The notes under the pieces were generated by a model, which saw only the letters and a program-made list of their open reading frames with translations, was not told the DNA's origin and made no database searches. From Hirudo medicinalis (Eukaryota > Annelida > Clitellata > Hirudinida > Hirudinidae): 64,000 bases of DNA. Each line of letters begins with the position of its first letter. The stretch's first letter is position 1. This document shows, in pieces, positions 1-12,307 of the stretch. The translations under genes were made by a program, and so were the position numbers. The stretch is taken from contig MPNW01000024.1 in NCBI GenBank assembly GCA_011800805.1, forward strand, positions 144,434 to 208,433, written 5' to 3'.

Positions 1-220
1 GTCCCACAAGTTAGCTGGAAAGTTTTGAAACGAATGAAATATTTTATCGAATTTAAAGAATGTATTATTAATCACTAAAAATTATTATTGAGTTATTATG
101 ATTTATATTTATTTCGTTAATGTAATAACGTTCATTTTAATTACTGTGCAATTAAATGTTACTTGAAATAAAAAACATCTCGAAAATATTCAGTCGATTA
201 AACGAAGAATAAAAAAGAAA

Positions 221-362
221 ATTAACTGAATAACAAAAGTAATAATTAGCTGAATAACAAAAGTAATAATTAACTGAATAACAAAAGTAATAATTAACTG
301 AATAACAACAGTATTGATTAACTGAATAACAACAACAATAATTAACTGAATAATAACAAGCA
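221..362. repeat. 24-bp minisatellite, six copies
   Basis: Six copies of a unit beginning attaactgaataacaa start at 221, 245, 269, 293, 317 and 341, an exact 24-bp period. The first four are near identical; the last two diverge, mainly by AAAAG to AACA-type changes. The strict period with substitutions only suggests unequal exchange or replication slippage of a whole unit. Confidence 0.9.
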
Positions 363-927
363 TAAGTTGACTCGTTTTATTGTTTACGTCCGGTCGGCCA
401 TCATTAAATGCTCGACAATTTCTTCCTCTGTCGACTCAACCTCCACACTTCCTGGAACTAATGAGGACCACACAGGAAGCAAGTGAAATATTCCCATGTC
501 ACTCGTTTATTTTTTTATTTAAGATTTATCACTCGATTTTATAAATTGTTCACTAACATGTTGTTTGTTATTATAATTTACGAATGCACGTGATCGTGTA
601 TAATTGCGTAATTAATGAAATAATACAGCATTATTGTGACAGGTGTTTCAACGTGAAGTGGTGAGTTACAATTTAAGTCAATAACAATCTTTAAATGTGA
701 AGGTTTTCGGATTTTAAGCAGAAAGTGTTATTAAATTATTATTTGATTATAAATTTATATTATATATTCTTAAATATAATAAAATAAAAATAAAAAGGTA
801 ATAAGTTAATTGTAATAATAATAGGTTATGGGTGAAGGCGTGCAGGTTGATGGCGGATTGATGATTTAATATGTTGAATAATGTCTTTCGGATGAAGAAT
901 TTGATATTCCTTAAGTGATCAAACTTT

Positions 928-1112
928 TTTCCGAATGGGTTAAGTTCCTGCATGCGGCGGTAATGGCAACAGTCGTAATGTGTCGTGTTCGAAACCCAGC
1001 CTGCACTGCCACAAGCGCCCTCTGGATGGAGCGCTATATAAATGGTTAACAAAAAGAGCCTCTGACTCTATGCATATAGCGCTGTATAAATGAACTGCAT
1101 TTACATTTGTTA
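928..1112 (+). mobile_element. tRNA-derived SINE, copy 1
   Basis: The core ggcaacagtcgtaatgtg, a B-box-like gttcgaaaccc, and a tail ending gcgctgtataaatg match a second copy near 46.4 kb in the same order. The B-box motif marks an RNA polymerase III promoter of tRNA origin. A related gcgctatataaat motif also occurs within this copy at about 1029-1042, so the 3' part may be duplicated. No target-site duplication was delimited, so the ends are approximate. Confidence 0.65.
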
Positions 1113-2334
1113 TATTTGACATTTTATTTTAAAGATAAATACGAAATGGAAAAATGGAGAACAAGAAGAAAGTCGGACTTCATGAAAAACAAATGGATGA
1201 ATGAGAGAAGGTAGGATGAAAGGTTGATGTGGATGATGTTGATGATGTGTTTCCATCATTTCCTCTTTCAACTCCTCAAACAGTTCCATAACTTTGTGAG
1301 TGGATCTGCCACAAATTCATCACAAAAGCGCACACAAAGCATGCAAAAATGCGTAATTTTCAAAAAATTGTTCAACTTAAGTGTCAAAATGACCTCAAAT
1401 TGGAACCTCAATCTGCTCACCCCACTTGTTGGAGCACCTGCATGACTGGTGTTACTGAAGTCACGTGATTTAAAAATTAGGTCTGACTTCCTCATCGTCC
1501 CCGTCATCACACAATCGTCATCATCAACAACAACATCAACAACAACAACAATTGCAGCAACTGCGAACAGCAACAACAACAACATGTCTCACAGGTTACA
1601 ACGAATGTTATTTTTAATATAATTCAATAACCCCACACAAAATGTTATTAAATCCTATTAAAATAAATTTGCGGCACAAAATTGCATCTAAATGAATAAT
1701 AAATGAGGAAATTATGAAAAATATGAAACGCAATTAAGGATTTTTATGGCCGATATTTTTCCGACCATTTCCAATAAGCGAGGGAGGTGTTTGTCTCGGT
1801 GCAGGTGGAGTACTCCGCGTGTTGACATCTTTTCATCAGGCAGCCATATTTCTCATTTTCAAAGGAAACCATACCGCTGGAAAATTGATTTTTTATTTCA
1901 TTTAAATTTAAAGAACTAACGAACGAACAATTATAAATTAGTAACGATTTATAACGATTTAATTAACAAGCAATCATTATTGTTTTTTAATTAATAAAAG
2001 AATTATTAATATTTAAATTCGCAATCTTGTTTTCATTCAGAACATTTTAGTCAACTACCATCGCAATCATAACGGGCATTTTATTTTTATATTTGAATAA
2101 TCCAAGAATATTTTAAACAGTAACCTTTAACTGAACATAATCATTACATGGAAATAAATGAAATTATAAAAGAGCTGACACATTTAATTGTAATCCATTA
2201 AGAAAGAAAATTATTCCAGGGAGTCTTTCGAAAAGAAATTGGTGCCGAATGTTGCCTGCAATTTCCTCTGCACTTGTCAACTGGGACTGAGACAGGTTTG
2301 TGTTCACAGAAGGAAGGAATAAAGCAAATGGATA

Positions 2335-2437
2335 GATTGATTGATTGATTGAAAATGGACGGATGAAGGGATAGGTGGGTGGCCAGATGAATGGGTGGAT
2401 GGATGAATGGATGGACAGATGAAAGGATGAATGGATG
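2335..2437. repeat. Degenerate TTGA and GGAT tetranucleotide array
   Basis: A short (TTGA)n run at about 2335-2352 passes into an imperfect GGAT/GAAT array. Reverse-strand open frames here encode only a serine/isoleucine/histidine/proline-rich repeat and are not treated as genes. Confidence 0.8.
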
Positions 2438-2714
2438 TAAAGTTTGAAGAATGGAAGGATACGTCTTGTCATTCTTGGGGAAAATTGATTTTCTTCGCTG
2501 AAAATGCGGAATTGCGCCGGTGGCAAACTGGAACTTTCCAGACGTCCGATAATCACGTGACTGGCAACTACGGAATGCGATGTGACGTCGATCGGTGGAA
2601 ATTATCCTCACGTGGAGTGGCTGTTCACTGTGCTCGTCGGAGCGTCGTCGACCGCACGAGTGTCACCAAACCGTGGAGTGATGATGACGGTGATGATAAT
2701 GACGGCCAAGACTT

Positions 2715-3084
2715 GATGATGATGATGATGATGATGATGTTGGTGGTGGCGATGGTGATGATAATGACGATGACGAAGACGATGATGATGGTGGCAGCGG
2801 TGATGACGGTGACGACTGTGATGATGACAATATGGTGAGAAGTGTTGCTTTTTTATTTGGGGCGTTAAGAAGGAGTTCTTTTGTCAGAAAATAACAGTTC
2901 GACATGAACTCTTCCATTAATTTTTTTAGGGCTTGGATTGAAGGTTTCACAGGAAATTAAGAAAATTGCACACCCTTACCATCATCATCATCTCATCATC
3001 ATCATCATGTCTTCGATTCTCATGAGAAGGACAACCGTGATGATTGGTAGGTTGTTGACTATGATCGCGCTGAAAATGATATGG

Positions 3085-3117
<33 letters not shown>

Positions 3118-3433
3118 CGACGACGACGACGATGATGATGATGATGATGATGATTATGATGAGGAGGAATAGGAGGAGGAGGAGGATGGTGGTGGTGATC
3201 ACTGTGGCGAGAAATAACTTTGATGACGATTTTGAGTCGAAGTTGACAACTCTGGTGGTTCTGACGATGATGATGATGAATATTAATGTTTATATTATGA
3301 ATATTAATTATTATTATTATTATTATTTTAAAATAAGTTATTAATAGCATTAAAGATGAGGATAATATTGATATGATTTAATTTTCAGATGATGATGATG
3401 ATGATGAAGAAGACGATGAAGACAACGACGACG
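2715..3433. repeat. Cluster of GAT/GAC trinucleotide arrays
   Basis: Runs of GAT occur at about 2715-2739, 3084-3152 (interrupted by GAC triplets) and 3389-3433, with imperfect GAT/GGT-rich DNA between them. The plus strand is purine-biased throughout. All six frames give homopolymeric or two-residue peptides, arguing against coding function. Confidence 0.85.
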
Positions 3434-3852
3434 ATGATGATGGCGATTGTTGCTGAGGTTAGGAGCCCTAAAGAAAGGGCTCATGTTTAATTAATAGGTA
3501 TATGTGATGATTAGGTTGTCATAATTAGCCAAGAACTCAGGTACAAATCAATCTAAATGCAATCCCTCCTCACTTCGTGCATATTTAATCACGTCATGTG
3601 ACCAGTCTGCTCTCCACTAATAATTTATCGCTCGTTGATTTCATTTGAAGTGAAAATATTATTGCTTCTGTCTTTCTGTCTTCGATTTTCAATTTCAGAT
3701 ATTTGCCTCTTGAAGCAGAAAAGAACTCTGAGAGACTGCCTCCTGGAATTAACTGCAGTAAATTTTCCAAATTGGCGACGAATTGAAAAAGTAAAATTTA
3801 AAATTAGATTTAAAGTATCCTTTTATTTGACCAATAATAGAAATGAAACATG

Positions 3853-3853
3853 N
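3853..3853. other. Ambiguous base (n)
   Basis: A single undetermined base sits immediately before the 14-bp minisatellite. The array length next to it may therefore be an assembly or consensus compromise. Confidence 0.95.
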
Positions 3854-4021
3854 AATTATTTGTAATTAATTATTTTAATTAATTATTTGTAATTAATTAT
3901 TTGCAATTAATTATTTGTAATTAATTATTTGCAATTAATTATTTGCAATTAATTATTTGTAATTAATTATTTGCAATTAATTATTTGCAATTAATTATTT
4001 GTAATTAATTATTTCTAATTG
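3854..4021. repeat. 14-bp AT-rich minisatellite with alternating variant base
   Basis: About twelve copies of aattaattatttgt or aattaattatttgc lie in tandem. They differ chiefly at the last base of the unit (T or C). The two variants alternate irregularly, which suggests duplication of 28-bp or larger blocks. Each unit contains the self-complementary aattaatt. Confidence 0.9.
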
Positions 4022-4057
4022 AGTCTAATTATTGTGCTTTGTGTGACGATGGAGCGC

Positions 4058-4270
4058 TAACTAACATGATTTTGGTGATGGTACTGATAATGACAGCAGC
4101 GATGGTGATCATAATGATTACACCGATGGTGATGATAATGATAGCAACGATGATGCTGATAATGATGACGACAATGATGATGGTAATGATAACAGCAATG
4201 GTGACGGTAACGATGGCAACAATGATAATGATTTTAATGATAACATCGATGGTGATGGTAATGATGACAA
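4058..4270. repeat. Degenerate GATGGTAAT-type array
   Basis: A long imperfect array of units such as gatggtgataatgat covers 4058-4270. It reads open on both strands as methionine/isoleucine/threonine-rich peptides, the expected by-product of the repeat rather than evidence of a gene. Confidence 0.75.
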
Positions 4271-5015
4271 ATTTAGAGCTCCAAATAAGGGCTGAGTTGG
4301 ACCACGGGAACGTCAACACAGCCACTTTGTTTACGCCGACCTACCCACTCGGTCGGTTTCCACGGTGATGACCTTTCATAGGTCATGCGCAAACGGACGT
4401 CAAGATTATGACGTAACACGATGACGATGACGCAAATGACTTTGAATATTCGAGCTAGTCACGGACTTAACAAGCCACAAAAGAATGTTTAAAATACTGG
4501 CAATTTAAATGTTTGAGTCCTTAAAATGGAAGCATATTCGTGGTGTGTTAGAAATAAATACATTCGACTTTGTATCACTTTGTATTTCTCTCCTTGTTCG
4601 ATTTTCATGTTTTCTATTCATACAAATGTCGCTCATCATCACGAACATTACTAATGCTTTATTCATTTTTACATTGCGTAAATTTGTTTATTATACAATT
4701 TTTATTATATTAATTATAATTAAATAAATTTATTTACTGTGTATTATATAAATTTTCTTATTTTATATTTTATAATTTTTAGAAATAATTTTAATGCGAA
4801 TACTCCTCGAACACCTCAAACAGTACTTGACGAGGGGAGCAGGTATTCCTCGGGGCGTAATAAACTTCATAAATTGGAAAGAAGGATTAAGCGCCGAAGC
4901 TGGAGATTTGTCGCCTGCTCGGCTGGTGCTCGCTGATGGTGATGAGTTTGAAGGCGGGAATGTGTGCCGGAAGTTTCAGGTGCGCATGCGTATTTGCCGA
5001 TCTTCAATGCTTCTG

Positions 5016-5036
5016 CGTTGTTGTTGTTGTTGTTGT

Positions 5037-5064
<28 letters not shown>
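5016..5064. repeat. Compound GTT-GAT microsatellite
   Basis: A GTT run passes directly into a GAT run with no spacer and the same reading phase. Flanking open frames (poly-V/poly-D on plus, poly-N/poly-I on minus) are repeat artefacts. Confidence 0.85.
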
Positions 5065-5069
<5 letters not shown>

Positions 5070-6810
5070 TGCTGTTGTGTTCACTTTGAGAGTTGAGCAC
5101 TTGTTGTTTGTACTTCATTTTCAGCCTTTTCTTTTGTGTCAGTTGCATGACTCACAATCTCAAACAATATGTTTGTTTAAACAAATGCTTTAAGAAGCCA
5201 TAAGTTTTAAGGCAATAAATTATGATAATTTATAATATATTAAATTAATATTATTATTACTATTATCATTATCATTATTATTATTTTATTCAAAGTCAAA
5301 CTCGGCTATATTGCAGCCGGATAAAATGATTGCCAAGTCTCATCCAGAGACCTCAGACAACAACAAAAAAAAGCAAAAAAACAATAACAAATGGAAACGA
5401 ACGTATTGTCTTAATTACGAACCGAGTCAAAACTTAAATCGAATGAACACAAATAAAACGTTTGTCCTTTCGATGTCAGTTCTTCTATCAATCAACCAAG
5501 TACTTTCCTTAGAATATGTGCAGTCCCATTCAATGCAATGTTTTGAATATCTTCAGCATTCTAGAAATTTCTGTCTGCAGATAAGAAGGATTAAGATATT
5601 ATTATTATCATCATCATTATTATTAATAATTTACGAACGTCGTCAGAGCACGACAAGAAAGAAATGACGTCACTGACGATTCCTACGACTGAAAGTTCAA
5701 GTCACGACTCGTACCGGAAGTTGAACAGGAAGTCTCGGAAATAGAACGAAAAAAGTGAGGAATTTTTCAAGAGTCGTGAAAGTAGCTAATCATTTTCCTC
5801 TCCATTTCCCAACATCCTTTCCCCCTCCTCCCTCCCTCCCTCCCCAATGTGAGTCCTCAAGGTCAAGGACCTGTAAAGGGTAACGCTCCTCCGGGACCTT
5901 GGAAACGATGACGTGTGGAGGAAGTTTTCTTTCTCTCGACGGGGAATCACTGGGTTTTCCCAGGAGTGGATCGAAATAAATCAGGAGGGTTTCCACTCCC
6001 CTGGAGAACCCGGACTTATAATGACGTCATATTACGGGCACGAATTGGGCGTGGTCACGTTGCACGGTTGCCATGGTTTCCCGAGAATATATTTACGAAT
6101 ATGCTGTCGGTTTGTTATAGGTTCCCGAGAGCGGGAATAATAGCAGACGACTGCTGCTGAACGATGAGACCTGCCCGTGTCGGACTGCAATGACCATTTC
6201 TTAAGGCGTCTGCTAGTTGCAGATGTTAATTACGTTGCCTCGGCAAGAAGAGATGCTAATTTTCTTCGTTCATCCGTAAAGAGAGGAAAGCATGCATGAT
6301 ACGCGAGAATATTCACAATTTCTGAAAGGGTTGCAAGAATATTAAGGTTTTATCCGAGATTTTTTCAAAGCAACATTTTAAAGAAACATTTGCTTGTTCG
6401 TTTGCAATTTACAAAATTGTCGGTTGTAATAATAATAGTTAATTTATAATGCGCCATTTGCATAGCGTCAGAGGCGTAGATAATCTATCATATATATATC
6501 ATCTATCTATATATCATTTATTACATAGACGTGAACATCAGATCTTTAAAGGGACAAAAATAATAGTAATCATTATTATTATTATTATTATTATTAAAAT
6601 ATTAATAATGTGAATTATTATAATTATTATTATTATTGTTTATTAAATTATTTTATTTTTAAAATTTAATATTTATTATTAAAGAATTATGATTCCTGAT
6701 GTTAACTAATCAATAATAATGAATATCGACTAATTGGGAATAATGATTATAAACGTTAATGAAGGAAATTAGAACAATTTCTTGACTAGTTCTATTCAAT
6801 TTTGACATTC

Positions 6811-7024
6811 GTCAGTCCATCCATCCATTCCTCCGTCCGTCCGTCCATCCATCCATTCATTCATCTCTCTTGAAGCTCCATTGGATACGTGTCTTGGAAA
6901 CCTCTGTAAATATTTGTTCCAATAACTCGTTCGTGCTCCTAAGTTGCCCGGATGGATGGATGGATGTGTGGATAAGTACTTCAAATGAAGGGATGACTGG
7001 ATAAGCGCGTGAATGGATGGATGA
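6811..7024. repeat. Inverted CCAT / GGAT tetranucleotide arrays
   Basis: A CCAT/CCGT array at about 6811-6864 is followed roughly 90 bp downstream by GGAT arrays at about 6949-6967 and 7013-7024. The two strands are complementary, so the pair forms a potential long hairpin or cruciform. Confidence 0.75.
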
Positions 7025-7973
7025 AGGAATCAAAGTTTAATTTTCATGAATCATGTTCGTAGGAAGATCACATCGTAAATTCTCATCAACGTTCACCATC
7101 CTCAAGGAATCCAACGTTGAATAAATATTATAATATCTTATCATAATTTTGAATATTTATGCAAAACATAATCACTGCATCATTTGACGTTATCATAATT
7201 ATTAGTCATTTATTACTATCATCATTATCGACTTCGCCGTCTTCAACGTTATAATCGTCGTCATCATCATCATCACCAAAACGGTTGCATGACGTTTAAA
7301 GAAATCCTGACAGTAAATCGAGGTTGAAATCAGCTTCCACTATCATTATCATAATCACCGAAATCACAACCATCATCATCATCACTGCGATCGTTGTGTC
7401 CTATCATCGCCGTCATGACTGTTGTTGCAATTAGTCGCAAGCCGATGCTGGAAAAGAGCAAATGGTGTTTACTAATATCGTTTCCATTAGTTGGAAAGAT
7501 TTTTCATTACGGAAGAACACGGCGGACTGACGACGCATTGGAATCCAAATGATTGCATTGTCGATGAAAAGTTTACAACCTCCTCTGAACTTGACTTAAA
7601 AACTTAAAATTCATAATTTTAATTATTATCACTTTAATAGTAAATAATAACGTTAATTTAGTCACTATAAAATTTTTATAAAATATAAAATATTTACGTC
7701 AAGAAATGTTCTTGGCCATATTTCTTTGCATCGTCATTGTAGGACAATTCACGTCGTGAAACGAATCGTATAGCATCATCGATGGATGGCTTGAAAGTAA
7801 AACTGTGTAAAAAGGAGAAAAATGAGGGGATTTCAAGGGGTCCTTCAATGGAGTACCTTGGTCTCTTGGAAAATGACAAACAGCATCAGAATGGGGGAAA
7901 TAAAATTCATTTTTGTTTGTTTTGGTGCACTGAAGAGGTGAACTGGATTCTTGACCTTCAGTCAAGCACGAGA

Positions 7974-8085
7974 GTCAATCACTTCACCAGTCAATCACTT
8001 CACCAGTCAATCACTTCATTAGTCAATCACTTCATCAGTCAATCACTCCGCCAGTCAATCATGTCAACAGTCAATCACTTCATCA
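7974..8085. repeat. 16-bp minisatellite, seven copies
   Basis: Seven tandem copies of gtcaatcacttcacca start at 7974 with an exact 16-bp period. Variation is concentrated in the last four bases (acca, atta, atca, gcca, aaca). The plus-strand frame through it gives a short repeated peptide and is not supported as a gene. Confidence 0.9.
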
Positions 8086-8260
8086 TTCACAAGGACTGAA
8101 AAGTGTCAAACGTGGACGGAAAACATGACCAAAGAGCAAAGTGGCGCCTGGTTGTGCCGTGTGACAACTGCAAATAAATCCTCCTTTTCGGCCATTCATC
8201 TAATCGTACATTCTTACCTTCCATTGTTCCACAGACAAATCTATATATCCATTTATTTAT

Positions 8261-8352
8261 CCATCCATCCATCCATCCATCCATCCACCCATCCATCCAT
8301 CCATCCATCCACCCATCCATCCATCCATCCACCCATCCATCCATCCATCCAC
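8261..8352. repeat. CCAT microsatellite with CCAC interruptions
   Basis: A nearly pure CCAT array of about 92 bp. CCAC variants occur at 8285, 8309, 8329 and 8349, spacings of 24, 20 and 20 bp. This regularity shows that blocks of five or six units were amplified together. Confidence 0.9.
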
Positions 8353-11300
8353 CTATTCTATGGAATTTCCAGTCTCCTCCAGATTTCATCAGCTCGGCAT
8401 GGAAATAACTTTCGTACTTCCGCAACAGAAGGACGAGGTGTGAAAGTGGTTTAAAGAAAAGAATGATTTGAAAATTGAAACTGGAAAATCCCTTCAAAAG
8501 AACTCCGATTCGAAGTCTATATTTATTGTTATTATTCGAATAAAAAATATATTAAATATTGTGTAATAAAATCTTTATATATATATATCTATTTTTAATT
8601 ATTTGTGTATTTATTTATTTATTTATATTAAGACCAAGAGATATTTTTATTTATTAATGGATGACAATAATTATGTGGCGATGATGATGATGATGACGAC
8701 GGCGAAGACGACGATGATGAATGATAATTGCAATGATAATGATGCAATTGGATGTTGCAAATACAGGGATGAATTATTTGTTCTGCTTTGAATGTTTGTC
8801 TTTATCTTGGAAGTTATCAGTGACATCACACATTGTCAGTGACAGCGAAAAGAATGTCATTCATTTGATCCAAGACATCGCTCTGATGTCTCAGTCCGTG
8901 AACCACTCCTCCTCCCTGCCCCCATTTATACATCTTGTAGCCTTTCCATCCATCAGCTGCTCCATTCACACATAAACCAATTTAAGCATCTAACCATCCA
9001 TCCATTCATTCATCCGTCGGATGTCTTTCAATGCATCCGTCATTTTACTCAATCTCTCGATTCATTCATCCACTCTTGACATCCCATCCACCCACTCATC
9101 CATTAATCCTTCTCCTCTTCTTCCATTTATCCACTCAATCGAGGATCAGAGAAACGACCGAAACTTTGAATTTACGATGATGAGGCAAACATTGGGAAGA
9201 GTTTTATTTATTTTCCAGCGAACATTCAGCGGACCTCGAATGCTTCGTGGTGATGAAACTCAGAGGAAGTTTACATCACACGATCGCCAAACATGTCTTA
9301 ACCGCGAAAACGCAACAACACGAAAAGTGCACGAAATTGGTGGAATATTTCTATGGAAAAAAATGTCACCTGAAGTAATGTCTTTGGAAAGGGAGATGCG
9401 GAAAAGCACGAGCCACAACACCGTGTGGAAGCCTCTCTTTCCGTCCCTGGCATTCTTCATCCTCTCAGTGTTAACTGGAGCAGAGAGATAATCCACAGCC
9501 GGAAAATGAAAGCAACTCTGAAAATATCTCAACTCTGACGCTGAATATTTCGTTTGACGGGAAACTTTAACAAAATTTCATAAAAAAAAAAACAAAAAAA
9601 CTCTGACGATATTTTCTTTGATTGTTAATAAAATGTTAAAAGTCGACTACAGTGTTTCAGAAGAGGTTCAATCGAATATCATTCCCGCTCATCGTCCTCG
9701 TCGATTCAATCAATTCCGTTCGTAGTCTTCATCGCAAGCGGAATGAGACGCTAAATCGAGCGACCTGTTCCAATTCCCTGCTGAACCAGGAATGAAGTTC
9801 CCGCCTCACTCGACGGTTGAGCTTCAACAAGCGCAGGTGAGTTGCATGACAAACTCGTCTGCTTAAGGTTGAAGATTTCGGCGCTGAAGACGATTTTGTT
9901 GTTTGAAATCGCAAATACGAGTTTTATTTTTAAGTTAATAAGAATAAAATTGCAGATTCCGATGGAATTTTGATGAATTTAGGCAATAGTTTAAAAATAA
10001 ACAAGTCGTCATTAATACAATTAATTACGAGTGATTGGCAGGTTAATATCATAGTTTCTACAGATCGTTAAAAATCTAAAATTCCACTCCATTTACCTCA
10101 TGTTAGATCCTTCATTGTTAGAGAAGTTCAAATGACAAATGTTCCAGGTAGATTTAAAATAAAAATTCATTTAATTTCCCTGAATTTCTGTGGCTTTCAA
10201 CATCAAAAACTGGCTCACCACTTTCGCAAAAAAATCTCGTCTGACATCATGCCAGCATAGAATCCAAAGTGCTGTTCTGAACAAATATTTCTATGGTCAT
10301 TCCACACTCAACACGCTCGCGAGGCATGCTTCACGAACAAAGAATTTTGTAACAATAACGTCCCGGCACGTTCGCGCCATTTCTTTATCGTCCTATTATC
10401 GACCGCCCAGAAAAAGAAGCGGACGACAAAAGATCGGTGCATTGATTGATAAATAGAAGGCTTGTTTGTTTCTTCGATGCAATTGCTTGATCGTTATCAA
10501 CCTTGTTAGCAAATTAGTTCACTCTTTCGCTCCTAAAGGTTTCTTCAATTTCCACACTTTACTGATGTAAACTCTTGAACTCTTGAAGCGCAATCGGCAG
10601 GTAAAATGTTTTGATTCCGAACAGGATGGGTCGGGCTTACCCTCAGACTGTGAGTCCTGTAGTTAATTGTTCTCGACGAAAATTATGCTGAATACCTGGT
10701 TAGTGCAGACATGCGTGGCTAATCTCTTAATGTCTCAAATACATCCTATCCTTACCGTGCTGACTTGTGCAGCTGAAAATTTTCTCCCGAACCGAGACCT
10801 GCTAACATGAAATTGTGCAAGAAAGCATTTTGAAACCTTTCTGTATCGGCACCATGTTGAATTTTGAGCCTGGCTTCCAATAAATCACCAAGAATTTCTT
10901 CGAGAATTCGGGGAAACAAGGATGTCCTTTGTGAGGCTTCCCAGCAGTTCAGGATTCCTACCTGGCGTCGTAGGAGGGTGTCCTTTTGTCGGTGCTCAGA
11001 GCGATTTAGTGTTTCGGATGGCGACAAATCGAGTAAAAGAAACCGCCAAGACTCATGGGCTCGGCCATTCCACTGCTCCAGAGGCGATAAAGAACGATAT
11101 AGTCATTCGGACGGAGACAGCACGTAACAGTTTCGCAAACAAACGCACCCTGAACGCCCGCATGTCTTTGTCCACACACGGATCGTCATAAAAAGCATGT
11201 TTCCACATCCTCCGCCCGTGTTAAAGACCGATTAGTCAAATTGGAAAAGGGCGTGTGACCACACAGCTCCAGCACCGACCACCGCCACGTTTGAGAGCAC

Positions 11301-12307
11301 TGGATCGTATCCAGTGGAAAATATCAAAACATTGAGAGTAGTTGTTCTTCAGAATTAATGGCAGCCCTCTCTGACAAGTCAACTGATGAATTGCCGGATA
11401 GATGGACGGATGAGGAAGTAAAGAAACAAAGGAACAAGCAGACGAAGTAAGTCCACCTCCATCTATCACCTTTTATCGTCCGCACCACAAATTCGCTCAA
11501 GCATTTGCTCCTTTTCCAATCCAAGCAATGAGTCGACAAACCCGAGCTACTGACGAAATCAACTCCATGTAATTCCATGCACATTTAGGAGCATTCAGGC
11601 TAACAACAGGGACGGATCTAGAACACTTCGGGGGAACACAGCTACTAAAATTTTCGTAAATTATTCAAATAAAATATAAAAAAAAACAATTAAAATAGAT
11701 TTTATTTTTAGAAATCACGGGGGCACGGCCCTCAACAAGAATTAATTGCCTTGCTAGGCAAAAGATTCATAGCATTTCAAGTAGCTAATTTTAAAAAATG
11801 AGGCTACTTCTTGAACATCATGTCATGTCCACTGACAGACAAGTCACCTTAGCATCAAAACGAATTAACTCCAAAAGAAAGCCGAAACATAACAGCGGCC
11901 TCTGCTGTAAAACAACCATTGACTAATTTCTTTACATCGCTTACTAATTTTTACGAGTCAACCGGCCTCAACAATGAATGACAAAAGACGTCATTACATG
12001 GTTCGTGAACTGATCCTCCACCTCCCTGCAGCCAGGGTTTCCAAGGTTTCAACAGAGAAAAAACCCAACGAATCAAAATTCCCGCTGAAATTTTAGCGTT
12101 TGCATTTACAGGCACTCCTATCGTATAATCCCATCCATTCATTATTTACGCTGCCATCTCTCGGCAGGAAGATAATGACTTTCTGCGAATGACCGACATA
12201 TAAGAAAGGAAGAAACAAAACAAACAAACAAGGGATATAACCATGCTTCAAACGTCCTATTCAATTATTCTATTTTACAAAGCGACATCCTAAGCAGGAA
12301 CTGCTTC

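Larger units (their letters stand above)
1..12307. other. Repeat-rich intergenic region without supported genes
   Basis: I find no conserved protein, splice-consistent exon chain or RNA gene across this 12 kb. Open frames here are short and mostly read through low-complexity DNA (poly-D, poly-M, poly-H or poly-S from GAT/CAT/TCA triplets, or [12 protein letters not shown] frames from CCAT arrays). The stretch holds the tandem arrays and SINE listed separately, AT-rich filler, and scattered CpG-containing unique DNA (for example 5700-6200 and 10900-11500) that could be regulatory. A non-coding transcript cannot be excluded. Confidence 0.6.

Noticed and set aside
2431..3350. Long open frames rich in Met/Asp or His/Pro/Ser on both strands
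   Set aside because: They read through GAT/CAT arrays, are open in several frames at once, and have no non-repetitive conserved part.
8087..8497. Frames with MDGWMDGW or IHPSIHPS repeats
   Set aside because: Direct translation of the CCAT microsatellite on the two strands; no flanking domain.
10190..10456. 88-codon plus-strand frame with a basic, leader-like start
   Set aside because: No recognisable family, no splice or poly(A) context; such length is expected by chance in the region.
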